The notes: generated by a model from the sequence alone, not told the origin. DNA of 64,000 nucleotides from Parabacteroides sp. PF5-9 (GCF_029893105.1 NZ_JARXWG010000017.1:1-64000), one strand, 5' to 3'. Shown: positions 1 to 9,329, counted from the first letter of the stretch. Numbers and translations: made by a program.

Positions 1-104
1 CAAAATGACAACCTTGTTAGGGATGAGTTTTGGTTGTGTCAACTTTTATAGTAAACAGTGACGAAATGTGACAACCAATTTTAGGATAAGTCAAACATGC
101 AAAA

Positions 105-206
105 AGAAGATTCGTTTGACAACTGTCAAATGATTATTACACAACTGTCTTTTAATCATTTGACAATTATAGAATGATCATTTGACAGTTGTCAAACGAA
201 TTCTTA
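105..206. repeat. Four-unit 22-bp palindromic array A
   Basis: Four 16-bp units start at 115, 137, 159 and 181, an exact 22-bp period. Units 1 and 4 are perfect dyads (TTTGACA-N2-TGTCAAA). Units 2 and 3 are degenerate copies (TTACACAACTGTCTTT, TTTGACAATTATAGAA). The whole element is also an inverted repeat: 110-134 is the perfect reverse complement of 177-201 (25 bp). Three central hexamers are CAACTG or CAGTTG, the same CARYTG form as in array C. Function is unknown. A regulator-binding array or a dispersed non-coding element are both possible. Confidence 0.85.
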
Positions 207-349
207 TTTGGAATTGATGCGATAAGGGTAAAGGATATAATTTGAAAAGGATTTGGGGGATCTTCAGTAGTTTTCCTAAAGCCTATTAAACATAATCATG
301 ATTATAATAATCTAATGATAATTTTCACAGATCAACAAAATGGCACAAT

Positions 350-386
350 AAAAAAGCCCGTATACAACTTCACAGTTACATACGGA
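350..386 (-). terminator. Rho-independent terminator, minus strand
   Basis: Read on the minus strand, CCGTATGTAACT (374-385) pairs with AGTTGTATACGG (358-369) around a 4-nt loop. This is a 12-bp stem with two G-U pairs, followed by GC and a run of T. It lies about 130 bp beyond the universal stress gene and probably ends that transcript. Confidence 0.65.
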
Positions 387-514
387 CAACAAATAACAAA
401 CTCTACTTATATGAAAAAACAAATACTACTACAATGTTCTTTGATTATATAACAAGACTCACATGATTTTGTTCAAAGAAAAGGTTATTTTTTTCTAAAA
501 AAGTACATTTCCCG

Positions 515-1621
515 TTATGCATGCATAACTAACAGCGGTGTATCTGCATGAAATAGCATTTTTCTTGCAATGCTCGGATTAAACATTCTTGCCAGAATAT
601 TCCGTCGATGCGTACTTAATGCAAGCATATCAATATGCTTATCTCTGACAAAATCTTCGATAGCCATCAACAGATCTCCATCGTTTAACACAGTATAAGA
701 GATTGTGGAATCCGGGTATTGTTTACTCAGATACTCACGAACACCGGATAAACGAATTTCATTCCATTCGTCTTTGCTTGTCGAAATATTAAACAGATGA
801 ATCTGCGCGTCATAACCATCCATCACTTCCATAAACTGGTCAAATACAGCCAAGTCCCGTTGATTGAATGAAGTTGCAAAAGCTATATTTTTGATGTTCG
901 ACATATCGTTGAACGGAATATTTTCAGGTATAGCTAATACCGGAAATTTATTGGCTTCTATGATTTCTCCGGTAACACTACCTATCAAATCCATCTCTTT
1001 CTGGTTCTTACCACGTGTTCCCATAACTATTAAAGTGGGATGAAACTCTTTACTATAAGCCAGTATTTCATCTTCAGGCAAACCTTCACGCAATATATAA
1101 TTGAATTTTACTTCCGGAAGTTCACCCGACGACATTCGTCTATTGATCTGTGTGCATATATTCTCCATATCTGTTTGTACCCTTTTGAGCACATGTTGAA
1201 CGGTTTCTTCTTCATTCACCTGATAAGCTAATGTATCAGACAATGGTATGGCCGACGGAAAATAAGGACTAAAATAGGCATGCATTAACATCACTTCCGC
1301 TCCAACTTTATGGGCGTGATTGATCCCTAATTCACACGCTTTAAACGAATACTCTGAAAAATCGATTGGAATTAATATCTTTTTTTCTTTAGGTTTATCT
1401 CCTTCAGCCTTATCTTCCAACCAATTGCTATCCTCTATAATGCGAATTGCCTGAGGCAGATCGCTTTCTTTTATACGCACTCTAACTCCATCAGATACAA
1501 TAGGTTGTATCTGGTTTACATTGTGTAAATAGACATCAATACCTTCTGTTTCAAGGATTGTTTTTAAGATCTGGGCTTTCTCAAATGTATGAATCGCCAA
1601 CGTGATTAATTTGTCTTCCAT
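515..1621 (-). CDS. Universal stress protein, tandem Usp domains
   Basis: A 368-residue cytoplasmic protein. Residues 1-65 resemble the small DUF2007 (putative signal-transducing) domain. Residues about 82-230 form a first Usp domain and about 243-366 a second. The first Usp domain carries the nucleotide-binding pattern G-2x-G-9x-G-S (MGTRG...IGS). The second has LALSTHRR at the same place and lacks those glycines, so only the first is predicted to bind ATP. Usp proteins generally respond to starvation or oxidative stress; the specific role here is unknown. It stands alone, with its own downstream terminator. Confidence 0.85.
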   Translation of the reverse strand: MEDKLITLAIHTFEKAQILKTILETEGIDVYLHNVNQIQPIVSDGVRVRIKESDLPQAIRIIEDSNWLEDKAEGDKPKEKKILIPIDFSEYSFKACELGINHAHKVGAEVMLMHAYFSPYFPSAIPLSDTLAYQVNEEETVQHVLKRVQTDMENICTQINRRMSSGELPEVKFNYILREGLPEDEILAYSKEFHPTLIVMGTRGKNQKEMDLIGSVTGEIIEANKFPVLAIPENIPFNDMSNIKNIAFATSFNQRDLAVFDQFMEVMDGYDAQIHLFNISTSKDEWNEIRLSGVREYLSKQYPDSTISYTVLNDGDLLMAIEDFVRDKHIDMLALSTHRRNILARMFNPSIARKMLFHADTPLLVMHA

Positions 1622-1676
1622 AATTATTATCGTTTTATATATTAAACAATCTGTTGTTTATGAATGTTTTATGAAT

Positions 1677-1716
1677 GAAAAAATCCCAGAGCTTTTCTAC
1701 TTGCTATGGGATTTTC
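1677..1716 (-). terminator. Terminator after the small HTH gene
   Basis: On the minus strand AAAATCCCA (1707-1715) pairs with TGGGATTTT (1680-1688), with a short inner TAGC/GCTC extension, and a T-rich tract follows. It lies about 20 bp after the stop codon of the 91-residue HTH gene. Confidence 0.65.
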
Positions 1717-1736
1717 AAGATATCCTGTAAACTTGT

Positions 1737-2012
1737 TTACGCTTCAGGTGCTTCTGAGACAACCCGATTTTCTTCGAGTATCTCCATAGCACGATCAAAT
1801 ATTGTCGTATCATCTAAAACGACTAAACCACCATCAGGTCCTGGCTCGATGTGTATCCCACAACTCTTTCCATCCCTGAAATTCTGGCCTCCAAAATAGT
1901 TTCTCACTGTTTCGACAGACATACCCAGTTCGTCTGCAATACGATGAGTACTTCCGTCGGGCAAACTGTCTTTGAGCTTGCGCAGTTCGTTAAATGTGAT
2001 TGTCTTTGTCAT
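1737..2012 (-). CDS. Small helix-turn-helix protein
   Basis: A 91-residue protein of a type common in Bacteroidales and often labelled DNA-binding protein. Residues about 8-40 look like a helix-turn-helix (NELRKLKDSLPDG, then HRIADELGMSVETVRNYF). The middle is glycine-rich (EPGPDGGLVVLD) and the C-terminal part is an acidic helix. No enzymatic motif is seen. It may be a regulator or a nucleoid-associated factor; its target is unknown. It is a single gene between its own terminator and the end of the Bat operon. Confidence 0.75.
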   Translation of the reverse strand: MTKTITFNELRKLKDSLPDGSTHRIADELGMSVETVRNYFGGQNFRDGKSCGIHIEPGPDGGLVVLDDTTIFDRAMEILEENRVVSEAPEA

Positions 2013-2106
2013 GATATTTTACTATTTGAAAGTTAATAATTAAGTTAATATGATGCCACTAACTTAGTGATTAAAAGTTATTGTAGCAAATTATGCAGAT
2101 CGAAAT

Positions 2107-2128
2107 AAACATGCTTTACGGCATGTCT
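2107..2128 (-). terminator. Possible terminator of the Bat operon
   Basis: On the minus strand ACATGC and GCATGT (2109-2126) enclose a 6-nt loop and are followed by TTATTTC. The stem is short, so support is moderate. It lies just beyond the PAP2 phosphatase stop codon. Confidence 0.4.
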
Positions 2129-2134
2129 AAAAGG

Positions 2135-2836
2135 CTAATTATGAAGTAAGGAGGCTAATTGTACATTAAAAATCATCAATAATATGATATTAATGATTAT
2201 CGCATAAACAATTAGCTTAATTCTTTGAGGGGAATAGATCTTGGAAGAAAGTACAAACTCTCCCCCCCTATTCTTCCAAATTAATGTCCGACATTGTACA
2301 TATATGAAATAAACTAAAGATCCAAAGATCAAGCCTACTATAAGTCCCGGTACAATATCTGAAATAAAATGAACACCAAGGTAAATACGCGTATAAGCAG
2401 TCAATGTTGCCCATATAAATACAGTCCACGTAAAAAAACGATTCTGAAAAAGTAACGCCATATACATGGCAAAGCCGAATGAGTTGGCCGCATGACTTGA
2501 GATAAAACCATACAGTCCTCCCCTATAATCGAATACTGTTTTCACATCATTCATAAAATCGGGATGATGTGTGGGGCGAAAACGGGTAAAAAGAGGTTTA
2601 AGTAAATGTGAAGCAAACTGGTCGCAAAGCGTAACAACCAAGGTTATTGCCAGAAAGATCAACAGCCATTCTTTCCAGTTTTTTTTATAGATCAGTGTAA
2701 TTACAATAAAAGCAGCTAAAGGAAGCCATACCGCTTTTCCGGAATAAAGCCACATGAAGCGATCCAGAAAAGCAGAATCGCTACCATTAAGCATAAAGAA
2801 GACATCACGCTCGTATTCTAATATTTTTTCCAGCAT
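2135..2836 (-). CDS. PAP2-family membrane phosphatase
   Basis: A 233-residue polytopic membrane protein with the three phosphatase motifs of the PAP2 superfamily: K-x6-RP (KPLFTRFRP, residues 80-88), a variant second motif SSH (113-115) in place of SGH, and YTRIYLGVHFISD (148-160). Family members dephosphorylate undecaprenyl pyrophosphate or other lipid phosphates at the outer face of the inner membrane; the substrate here is not determinable. It starts 4 bp after the batE stop codon and so is the last gene of the Bat operon. Confidence 0.85.
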   Translation of the reverse strand: MLEKILEYERDVFFMLNGSDSAFLDRFMWLYSGKAVWLPLAAFIVITLIYKKNWKEWLLIFLAITLVVTLCDQFASHLLKPLFTRFRPTHHPDFMNDVKTVFDYRGGLYGFISSHAANSFGFAMYMALLFQNRFFTWTVFIWATLTAYTRIYLGVHFISDIVPGLIVGLIFGSLVYFIYVQCRTLIWKNRGGEFVLSSKIYSPQRIKLIVYAIIINIILLMIFNVQLASLLHN

Positions 2837-2840
2837 CTAA

Positions 2841-3599
2841 TTAGATTATTTCCATATCTTTACTTGGCATCCATCCGACATTTCCATCCTCCAATTCGAT
2901 TTCTTTCCAATCACCTAATGTGCTTTTAATAGATACTTTTGTTCCTTCATGCAAGATAAACAGATCTGTTCCGCTTGTGGCAGGAGAACTTTTTACTGTC
3001 ACTGTGGGAGAAAAAACAATTGCATCTGTTCGGTTTATCATCTCTTTCTTTTGGTTGTTCGCAAAAATATTCGCAAAAACAACCAATACCAATAATACAA
3101 GTCCTACATAAAAACCGATCTTTTTTAAACGAATCCACCGAGAAAAAAAGAAAAGAGTTAAACAACCGATAAATAAGATGAAACAACTAATCCCTACCTT
3201 AGCCCAAGAGTCAGCCTTTCCCATATTCTGAACAGTATCAAACCATTTGACAAGAAAAAACTCACCAATCGGTTCTATATTATCAACTGCACGCATCTTA
3301 GCCATCTGAAGATTAAAGCGGATATCACTGTCGCCGGGATCCAATAATAATGCACGTTCATAATTCAGAATCGAAGGGGCTACCTGCCCTGATTTATAAT
3401 AAGCATTACCCAGGTTATAATAAATTTCAGCCGATTCGCCATATTCCTTCAGAACAGATTCATAAAGTTCAATGGCTTTTGAATAATCCTCGCCGGCGTA
3501 TGCAGTTTCTGCTTCTTTAATCGAAGTATCCTGTGCATTAAGAGTAAAAGCAAAATGCTGCAACAGTACAAAAAAGAATATATATCTGATCGTTTTCAT
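2841..3599 (-). CDS. batE: BatE-like TPR and SH3 protein
   Basis: The start at 3599 (MKTIRYIFF) gives 252 residues. It follows the batD stop by 4 bp and places a signal peptide at the N-terminus, whereas an in-frame upstream ATG would overlap batD. Two or three TPR helical pairs lie at about residues 20-110 (YYNLGNAYYKSGQ). Two membrane segments follow near 130-190, and a bacterial SH3-like domain ends the protein (KVSIKSTLGDWKEIEL). BatE belongs to the Bacteroides aerotolerance operon, a membrane or periplasmic complex of uncertain biochemical function. Confidence 0.85.
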   Translation of the reverse strand: MKTIRYIFFFVLLQHFAFTLNAQDTSIKEAETAYAGEDYSKAIELYESVLKEYGESAEIYYNLGNAYYKSGQVAPSILNYERALLLDPGDSDIRFNLQMAKMRAVDNIEPIGEFFLVKWFDTVQNMGKADSWAKVGISCFILFIGCLTLFFFSRWIRLKKIGFYVGLVLLVLVVFANIFANNQKKEMINRTDAIVFSPTVTVKSSPATSGTDLFILHEGTKVSIKSTLGDWKEIELEDGNVGWMPSKDMEII

Positions 3600-3603
3600 A
3601 GGT

Positions 3604-5430
3604 TTATTTCTTTTTAATTGTATTCTCCATTTTACCAATAGCATCAACAGTTAATCCATACAATTTATCCATTGCATCAGAAGCTTGAGAAGGCGCATAA
3701 CGGGCAAATTCGCAGGTGTTCAATATCTCCATAAACTCATCGATCAATGTTTGATCAACTCCGTATTTATATAATTCGGTCTCTACATTGTCTTTGGATA
3801 AATTGGCCTGAGGTATACTCAGTTTGTCACTAAGGTATCCCCACAATGCCCGCAGGACTTCTTCATAGAATGCTTCTTTCTGATTCTCTTTCATTAGTTT
3901 ACCTGCATTCTTCAAGCGTTTTACTGCCATTTTATTGGCTTTCTTTGTTCGCACAAGGGCGATATCGGCGTTTTCTTTGATCTGCTTGCGATAGACAAAG
4001 AAGAAGACAATAAACAACAACGCTGGAATCAGGTAACAGAGATAAAACATCCATGAACCAAAGAATACGTTTTCTTTTTTAATAAAGTTTACTCCTTTGA
4101 TTTTAAGATAGTGTATATCTTGTCCTAAGTACCTCACATTCTCTCTGTTATTAAAAGAAGAGACAACCGGAGAAGTTGCATCCCCTCCCTCCCCTTTCTC
4201 TACATGTAATTTGTACGGTTGGGAAGAGAGTGTTTTGTAAGAGCCGCTTTTCAAGTCAAAATAAGAGAATGTGATCGCAGGAATCTCAAAATCACCACCA
4301 TATCGGGGTATCGCCATATATTCGATCGTTTTAGTACCGGTAACCCCAGTTGTTGTTGTACGGCTATCCAATTTTACGGTAGGATCATATACCTCAAAAT
4401 CATTAGGAAACTGTACTTCCGGATTCTTTACAAGACGAACATTTCCTGTTCCTGAAATCTTTACTGTGATCGTCACTGCCTCATTGGCTTTCAGTTGATC
4501 GGTATTAATACTTGACGACATAGTGAAATCACCTACTGATCCGGCAAAAGATGACGGTTTTCCGGAAGGCAATGGCTTAACATCTACTGTTACAGCATTA
4601 TTTGCCAATGTTTTCTTCACATCCCTCGTCATATTGAAAAAGTCATCAAATATACTCTGCACCCGCTGTTGAGTGGCTATTCGGACAACAACATCATAAC
4701 TTCCACGATCAATAGTGATCTTCCCTGAACGCTGAGGATACAACATGGTCTGCCGAAGAACAATCGTTCTGTAATTACGGTTATTATAATTCTCAAGTTT
4801 GATTTGAGCTTCAGACGGTTGTTCGATATCTTGTACTAAAAATCCTTCAAAATCAGGAAATTTCACATTGGTTATGCCTGCTATATCATGCAAAGAATAC
4901 AGTTTAAACGTTACTAGAATAGGTTCTTGTTCATATACTGACCGCTTGGATAATTGCATCTGAACAAAAAGGCTTTCGTTCGTTATAGCCGCTGCACTGG
5001 ATGTTCCTCCCTGAGCCTGTGCTGCAGCTGCTTCATCTGCTTTATCGGGCGGTAACACTTTGACAACAACTGCATTGGATGAATAATTGGCATTATTTAC
5101 TTTAATTGTTGCCGGAGGGAGATTAAACGTACCCTCTTTTTTCGGGAGTAACACATAGGTATAAGTAACCGTTGTTTCACTCGATCGTTGATTATTCACA
5201 ATCCGGGTACTATGAGAAGTAGATACGGAAGGTCCCATCAGTACATCAAAGTCGGCAATCTCTTCCGTAATCCTAAACTCTTTTCCTTCAGCATTGACAG
5301 TATAAGTCAATCGAAATTGATTACCTAAAACGACAGCTTCGGGAGCAGAAGCCTTAAACTCTACCTGTTGAGCTTTTAACTGTACCCCTATTGATGTGAA
5401 TAGAAAGAATAAGAAAACCAATTTTCTCAT
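3604..5430 (-). CDS. batD: BatD-like membrane protein
   Basis: The start at 5430 (MRKLVFLFFLF) gives 608 residues with a signal peptide ending near QLKAQQ. An upstream ATG at 5469 would overlap batC. The periplasmic part is a series of beta-sandwich regions typical of BatD (oxygen tolerance). One membrane segment follows near residue 445 (WMFYLCYLIPALLFIVFFF), then a basic cytoplasmic helical tail. The family belongs to the Bat system with the VWA proteins and the MoxR ATPase; its molecular role is unsettled. Confidence 0.9.
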   Translation of the reverse strand: MRKLVFLFFLFTSIGVQLKAQQVEFKASAPEAVVLGNQFRLTYTVNAEGKEFRITEEIADFDVLMGPSVSTSHSTRIVNNQRSSETTVTYTYVLLPKKEGTFNLPPATIKVNNANYSSNAVVVKVLPPDKADEAAAAQAQGGTSSAAAITNESLFVQMQLSKRSVYEQEPILVTFKLYSLHDIAGITNVKFPDFEGFLVQDIEQPSEAQIKLENYNNRNYRTIVLRQTMLYPQRSGKITIDRGSYDVVVRIATQQRVQSIFDDFFNMTRDVKKTLANNAVTVDVKPLPSGKPSSFAGSVGDFTMSSSINTDQLKANEAVTITVKISGTGNVRLVKNPEVQFPNDFEVYDPTVKLDSRTTTTGVTGTKTIEYMAIPRYGGDFEIPAITFSYFDLKSGSYKTLSSQPYKLHVEKGEGGDATSPVVSSFNNRENVRYLGQDIHYLKIKGVNFIKKENVFFGSWMFYLCYLIPALLFIVFFFVYRKQIKENADIALVRTKKANKMAVKRLKNAGKLMKENQKEAFYEEVLRALWGYLSDKLSIPQANLSKDNVETELYKYGVDQTLIDEFMEILNTCEFARYAPSQASDAMDKLYGLTVDAIGKMENTIKKK

Positions 5431-5475
5431 TATTTTATATCTTATTTTTTGTTTTACCATTTGCCTCAAAATAGA

Positions 5476-6216
5476 TTACCACTCTTTGTCGGTTCTACGA
5501 CGTTGCTGTTGTTGCTGCTGCGCTTTTTTTACTTTCTCCTGCGTATCTTTCTCATCTTGAAGGAATGCATCCAGGATCTGCTGTGCATTGTCCTGACTCA
5601 TCTGCTCATTCGGCTGCTGTTCTTCCTGAGTTTTATCCTCCTTTTGATCATCGGGTTGTTGTTGCTGCTGATCCTGTTGTTGATCTTGTTGGTTTTCATC
5701 CTGTTGTTGATCTTCATTCTGTTGATCTTGTCCCTGATCATCATTTTCCTGATCTTGCAACAGTTTCTGAGCTAAAGCCAGGTTATAACGCGTTTCATCA
5801 TCGGTATGGTTCAACCGAAGCGATTCTTTATAAGCTTCGATACTTTTGGGATAATCCTTATTTTGCATCAGAATGTTTCCCATATTATGATAAACCTGAG
5901 AAAGCCGCTCTTTGCCATTCGAGGTTTCCAGTAATCTGTCCCGCTGACTGGAAAGCAACTGATATTGTTCGGCTGCTTCCGGTAACTTCCCTTGCTTATA
6001 TAAGGCATTCGCCAGATTATAGGTTCCTTCTACAGAACGAGGATTTACTTCCAGACTTTTTCGGTAAGCAATCTCTGACTCTGTAAATTTCTCCTCCAAA
6101 TAGAGTTTATTTCCTTCTTTTACGTTCTTACGCTCTGCTTTTTGAGCAAACACAACGACATGGCATAAAAGAAATGCCATTGTCCATATCATTGATTTTT
6201 GCATACGTTTCATCAT
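5476..6216 (-). CDS. batC: BatC-like TPR protein, Gln/Asp-rich tail
   Basis: A 246-residue protein with an N-terminal signal peptide (ending near VVFAQKAE) and TPR repeats over about residues 28-145 (EGTYNLANALYKQGK, VYHNMGNILMQNKDY). Residues about 155-245 are low-complexity and rich in D, Q, E and N. The tandem codons behind this tail could expand or contract between strains. Two adjacent ATG codons begin the ORF, and MQKSM at residue 5 is an alternative start. It lies between batB (9-bp gap) and batD and probably scaffolds interactions in the Bat complex. Confidence 0.85.
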   Translation of the reverse strand: MMKRMQKSMIWTMAFLLCHVVVFAQKAERKNVKEGNKLYLEEKFTESEIAYRKSLEVNPRSVEGTYNLANALYKQGKLPEAAEQYQLLSSQRDRLLETSNGKERLSQVYHNMGNILMQNKDYPKSIEAYKESLRLNHTDDETRYNLALAQKLLQDQENDDQGQDQQNEDQQQDENQQDQQQDQQQQQPDDQKEDKTQEEQQPNEQMSQDNAQQILDAFLQDEKDTQEKVKKAQQQQQQRRRTDKEW

Positions 6217-6225
6217 CTAATCGAA

Positions 6226-7245
6226 TTAAGAGAATAATTTTACTTTTCTGAAAATACGATTTTTTCGATCCAATGTGAGGAATTCAGCGATTAATAAAAC
6301 CAAAACAATCCAGGCTAATAACTGGAACTGTTCATCGTATTCTGAATAGATCTTGCTATCCAACTCAGCTTTAGTCATCTTATCCAACTCAGTCTGTAAT
6401 GCTTTTAATGCCGTATTGGTATTATCTGCCCGAACATACATCCCGTTACCGGCAGCAGCGATCTCCTGACACATTTGCTCGTTTAACTTGGTGATAACCA
6501 CATTCCCGTCACGATCTTTCATGTAATTATTATTTCCTCCCGCCGGAATAGGTGCTCCTTGTGGTGAACCGATTCCAACAATATTGACATAAATGCCTTT
6601 CTCCGACGCTTTTTGGGCGGCACCAACCGCATCATCTTCGTGATTCTCTCCGTCAGTAATCAGAATAATTGCTTTATCAGAAGTCTCATTTGGAGTAAAC
6701 GATCGCGCAGCCAGGTTGATCGCAGCACCAATAGATGTTCCTTGTGAAGAGACCATTGACGGATTAATCGATGAAAGAAACATCTTGGCTGAAATATAGT
6801 CAGAGGTGATCGGTAATTGTGTAAAAGCATCTCCTGCAAAAACAATCAATCCTACCTTATCATTGGATAGTCCGTCTGTCAACCGGGATAACATCTGTTT
6901 CGCTTTCTCCAATCTGTTGGGAGCAACATCTTCAGACATCATCGAGTTGGAAACATCCAGACACACCATAATTTCGATCCCCTGACGCTTAACTGTTTCC
7001 AGTTTTGATCCGAACTGCGGACCGGCAATAACAAATATAATCAGAGTAATTGCTCCGAATAATAACCAGAATTTCAGATGCTGCCGTTTAGAAGATACTT
7101 CAGGCATCAATGCAGCTAATAATTCGGGATTACCGTATTTCTTGATCGCTTTTTTCTTCCGAATAATGGTATAAAAATAAAATCCAATCAATACCGGAAG
7201 TATAAAAAGCAAGTATAAAAAATCAGGATTTGCAAAACGAAACAT
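6226..7245 (-). CDS. batB: BatB-like VWA membrane protein
   Basis: A 339-residue inner-membrane protein. It has two N-terminal membrane segments (near residues 10-26 and 58-78), a von Willebrand factor A domain from about 90 to 280, and a C-terminal membrane segment near 310-325. The metal-binding site is visible: DVSNSM gives DxSxS, with TDGENHEDD as the later acidic motif. VWA proteins pair with MoxR AAA+ ATPases. It begins 13 bp after batA. Confidence 0.9.
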   Translation of the reverse strand: MFRFANPDFLYLLFILPVLIGFYFYTIIRKKKAIKKYGNPELLAALMPEVSSKRQHLKFWLLFGAITLIIFVIAGPQFGSKLETVKRQGIEIMVCLDVSNSMMSEDVAPNRLEKAKQMLSRLTDGLSNDKVGLIVFAGDAFTQLPITSDYISAKMFLSSINPSMVSSQGTSIGAAINLAARSFTPNETSDKAIILITDGENHEDDAVGAAQKASEKGIYVNIVGIGSPQGAPIPAGGNNNYMKDRDGNVVITKLNEQMCQEIAAAGNGMYVRADNTNTALKALQTELDKMTKAELDSKIYSEYDEQFQLLAWIVLVLLIAEFLTLDRKNRIFRKVKLFS

Positions 7246-7258
7246 ATTCCTTCTATTT

Positions 7259-8245
7259 TTATGGTATATTTCTCAACAACGTATTTCTCAACAAGATCTC
7301 AACCAACAATAAAGCAAAAATTAATAATGCCCAGTTTTTATATTCTTCCTGTTTTTTGCTGAACTCCTGAACACTGATCTTTGTTTTTTCCAACTGGTCA
7401 ATTTCTGTATAGATCTCTTTTAAACTCGCATTATCGGTCGCACGAAAATACTGACCGCCTGTCATAACTGCAATCTGTTGTAAAACAGCTTCATCAATCT
7501 CTACTGGCACATTCTGATATTGTATACCAAAAGGTGTTTGATAGGGATAAGGCGCTGTTCCTCGTGTACCGACCCCAATCGTATATACGCGTATTCCAAA
7601 ACTACGGGCTATTTCGGCGGCCGTAACAGGTGCTATTTCACCCATATTATTAACCCCGTCAGTCAGTAATATAATGACTTTGGATATCGCCTGACTATCT
7701 TTTATCCGGCTAACAGCATTAGCCAGTCCTAATCCGATGGCTGTACCATCCTGTATCATGCCACTTTGTATATCCCTGAACAGGTTTAATAAGACAGTAT
7801 GATCTGTTGTTAAAGGACATTGCGTAAAACTTTCTCCTGAGAAAACAACCAATCCGATATTATCATTCGGACGCCCGTTGATAAATGAAGCGGCCACATC
7901 TTTGGCTGCTTCCAACCGGTTAGGTTTTAAATCTTCTGCCAACATACTTCCTGAAATATCCATAGCCAGCATGATATCGATCCCTTCTGTTGACGAATTT
8001 TGCCAACTATTTGTCGACTGTGGCCGTGCCAGTACAAGAATAAGTAATGTGATAGCAAACATACGCAACACAAAGGGCACATGGCGTAAATAGATTTTCC
8101 ATGAAGCAGCCTTAGGAACTTCAAAAGCCTCTGTTGAAGAAACCTGTAAACTCGCCTGGCTTTTCCGTAATTTATAAATATACCAGGCTATTAATGGAAT
8201 CAGTAATACTAATAAATATAAATATGTTGGATTCGCAAATACCAT
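7259..8245 (-). CDS. batA: BatA-like VWA membrane protein
   Basis: The start at 8245 (MVFANPTYLYLL) gives 328 residues and puts the first membrane segment at the N-terminus as in the family. The longer ORF adds an unlikely leader that reaches the preceding gene. The VWA domain carries DxSxS (AMDISGSM, about residue 97) and TDGVNNMGE. A C-terminal membrane segment (NWALLIFALLLVEILL) closes it. It is a paralogue of the downstream batB product. Confidence 0.9.
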   Translation of the reverse strand: MVFANPTYLYLLVLLIPLIAWYIYKLRKSQASLQVSSTEAFEVPKAASWKIYLRHVPFVLRMFAITLLILVLARPQSTNSWQNSSTEGIDIMLAMDISGSMLAEDLKPNRLEAAKDVAASFINGRPNDNIGLVVFSGESFTQCPLTTDHTVLLNLFRDIQSGMIQDGTAIGLGLANAVSRIKDSQAISKVIILLTDGVNNMGEIAPVTAAEIARSFGIRVYTIGVGTRGTAPYPYQTPFGIQYQNVPVEIDEAVLQQIAVMTGGQYFRATDNASLKEIYTEIDQLEKTKISVQEFSKKQEEYKNWALLIFALLLVEILLRNTLLRNIP

Positions 8246-8295
8246 TTCTTTTTTATTTAAATCATCAATACAACATGATAAATGACCGCATACGA

Positions 8296-9321
8296 TCAAT
8301 CAGGCTTAATCTGATGATCATTTTGATCTTTAATTTCATCAACCTGAAGGGTGTTTTGTTCTTTCTCCTCCGCTTCTACAGTTGAAACGGGAATCTCTTC
8401 CACTTTGGTTTGATTGATAAACAGGTAAGCGTTCATCATACTCAAATCGTTTTCATCAGGCAACGGATGCATCTTCGCAAATTTTACAAAATCAGACAAT
8501 TGAAGAATTTGTTTCAGGTTTTCATACACCGAATTTGCTTCACTCTCTTGTTTTATAAAATCAAGAATTTCACTTGATGTCATCTCCATCGCATTCATCT
8601 CGAAACGATCGACCATATATTTACGGAGCGTATCCGTAATCAAAGTGTAATATTCTTTATTACGACCTTGCTGCCAGAGACGTTGCTGTTTGATTTCATC
8701 CAACTCTTTAAGCGCCTGTTCATGCGGCGGTAATTTAGGCTCTTCTTTCTTAAATGGAAGGATCGACTTCTTGCTTTGTAAACGTTTTATCAGATAGACC
8801 GCCAAAACGATTAAGAGTATTGCTAATAACAATCCAAATATGATCGGATAATAATCAGCTAATACAAAAGGAGGTTTCCATACCTGTTTAATATCATAAA
8901 ACTGTTCCGGCTCATCAGCATTTACTGGAACAGAAGAAACCTTTAAAGCCAGCTGTCCGGATTGTATCGTATCTATCCCATCAATAACCTTAAAAGGAGG
9001 AAGCAGATAAAGAGCCGAATCAAATGAGGTGATCAGTATATCCTGCTTGATCACCAAACGATCATTTTCAATGATACTAGAATCAGGTCTGAAAGTGTGT
9101 AGCACTTCAACCCCACGCATCAACGTATCAATAGGAACAAGAATTTGTACCTGCTTCTCTTTATCTGTAGTAATGGTAAGATGTAACTTGGTCTGTTCTC
9201 CGATCAGTATAGCAGTCGAATCAATCGCAACATCAATCAATGTACGCTGAGCATACATTTTTCCTGTTGTAATAAAGACTGTCAATATGAAGAGTAGTAT
9301 ACATTTACTTATCAATTTCAT
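8296..9321 (-). CDS. Bat-locus membrane protein, BatD-like architecture
   Basis: I chose the ATG at 9321 (MKLISKCILL), 341 residues; the ORF can be extended 12 bp to a TTG. It has a signal peptide (to about YAQRT), a periplasmic beta-rich domain, a single membrane segment near residues 165-185 (IIFGLLLAILLIVLAVYLI), and a cytoplasmic helical domain (HEQALKELDEIKQQRLW...LRKYMVDRF). The layout matches a short BatD-like protein at this operon position in Bacteroidetes. Function is inferred only from the Bat context. Confidence 0.75.
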   Translation of the reverse strand: MKLISKCILLFILTVFITTGKMYAQRTLIDVAIDSTAILIGEQTKLHLTITTDKEKQVQILVPIDTLMRGVEVLHTFRPDSSIIENDRLVIKQDILITSFDSALYLLPPFKVIDGIDTIQSGQLALKVSSVPVNADEPEQFYDIKQVWKPPFVLADYYPIIFGLLLAILLIVLAVYLIKRLQSKKSILPFKKEEPKLPPHEQALKELDEIKQQRLWQQGRNKEYYTLITDTLRKYMVDRFEMNAMEMTSSEILDFIKQESEANSVYENLKQILQLSDFVKFAKMHPLPDENDLSMMNAYLFINQTKVEEIPVSTVEAEEKEQNTLQVDEIKDQNDHQIKPD

Positions 9322-9329
9322 TGTAATCT

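Larger units (their letters stand above)
1..514. other. Non-coding left-edge region
   Basis: No convincing gene lies here. The stretch contains a four-unit palindromic array (about 105-206) and a minus-strand terminator hairpin (358-385). Copies of TGACAACC occur at 6-13 and 69-76, with a near-inverse at 32-41, but they do not follow the 22-bp period of the array. A 13-codon ATG ORF at 411-452 on the plus strand has no support. The gene upstream of the window edge is not visible. Confidence 0.6.

Noticed and set aside
105-206. Invertible promoter element
   Set aside because: The outer inverted repeats are only about 40 bp apart, no TAnnTTTG promoter sits between them, and no recombinase gene is visible.
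5565-6086. 173-codon plus-strand ORF
   Set aside because: Lies entirely opposite batC, a clear family member; the composition is that of a shadow frame.
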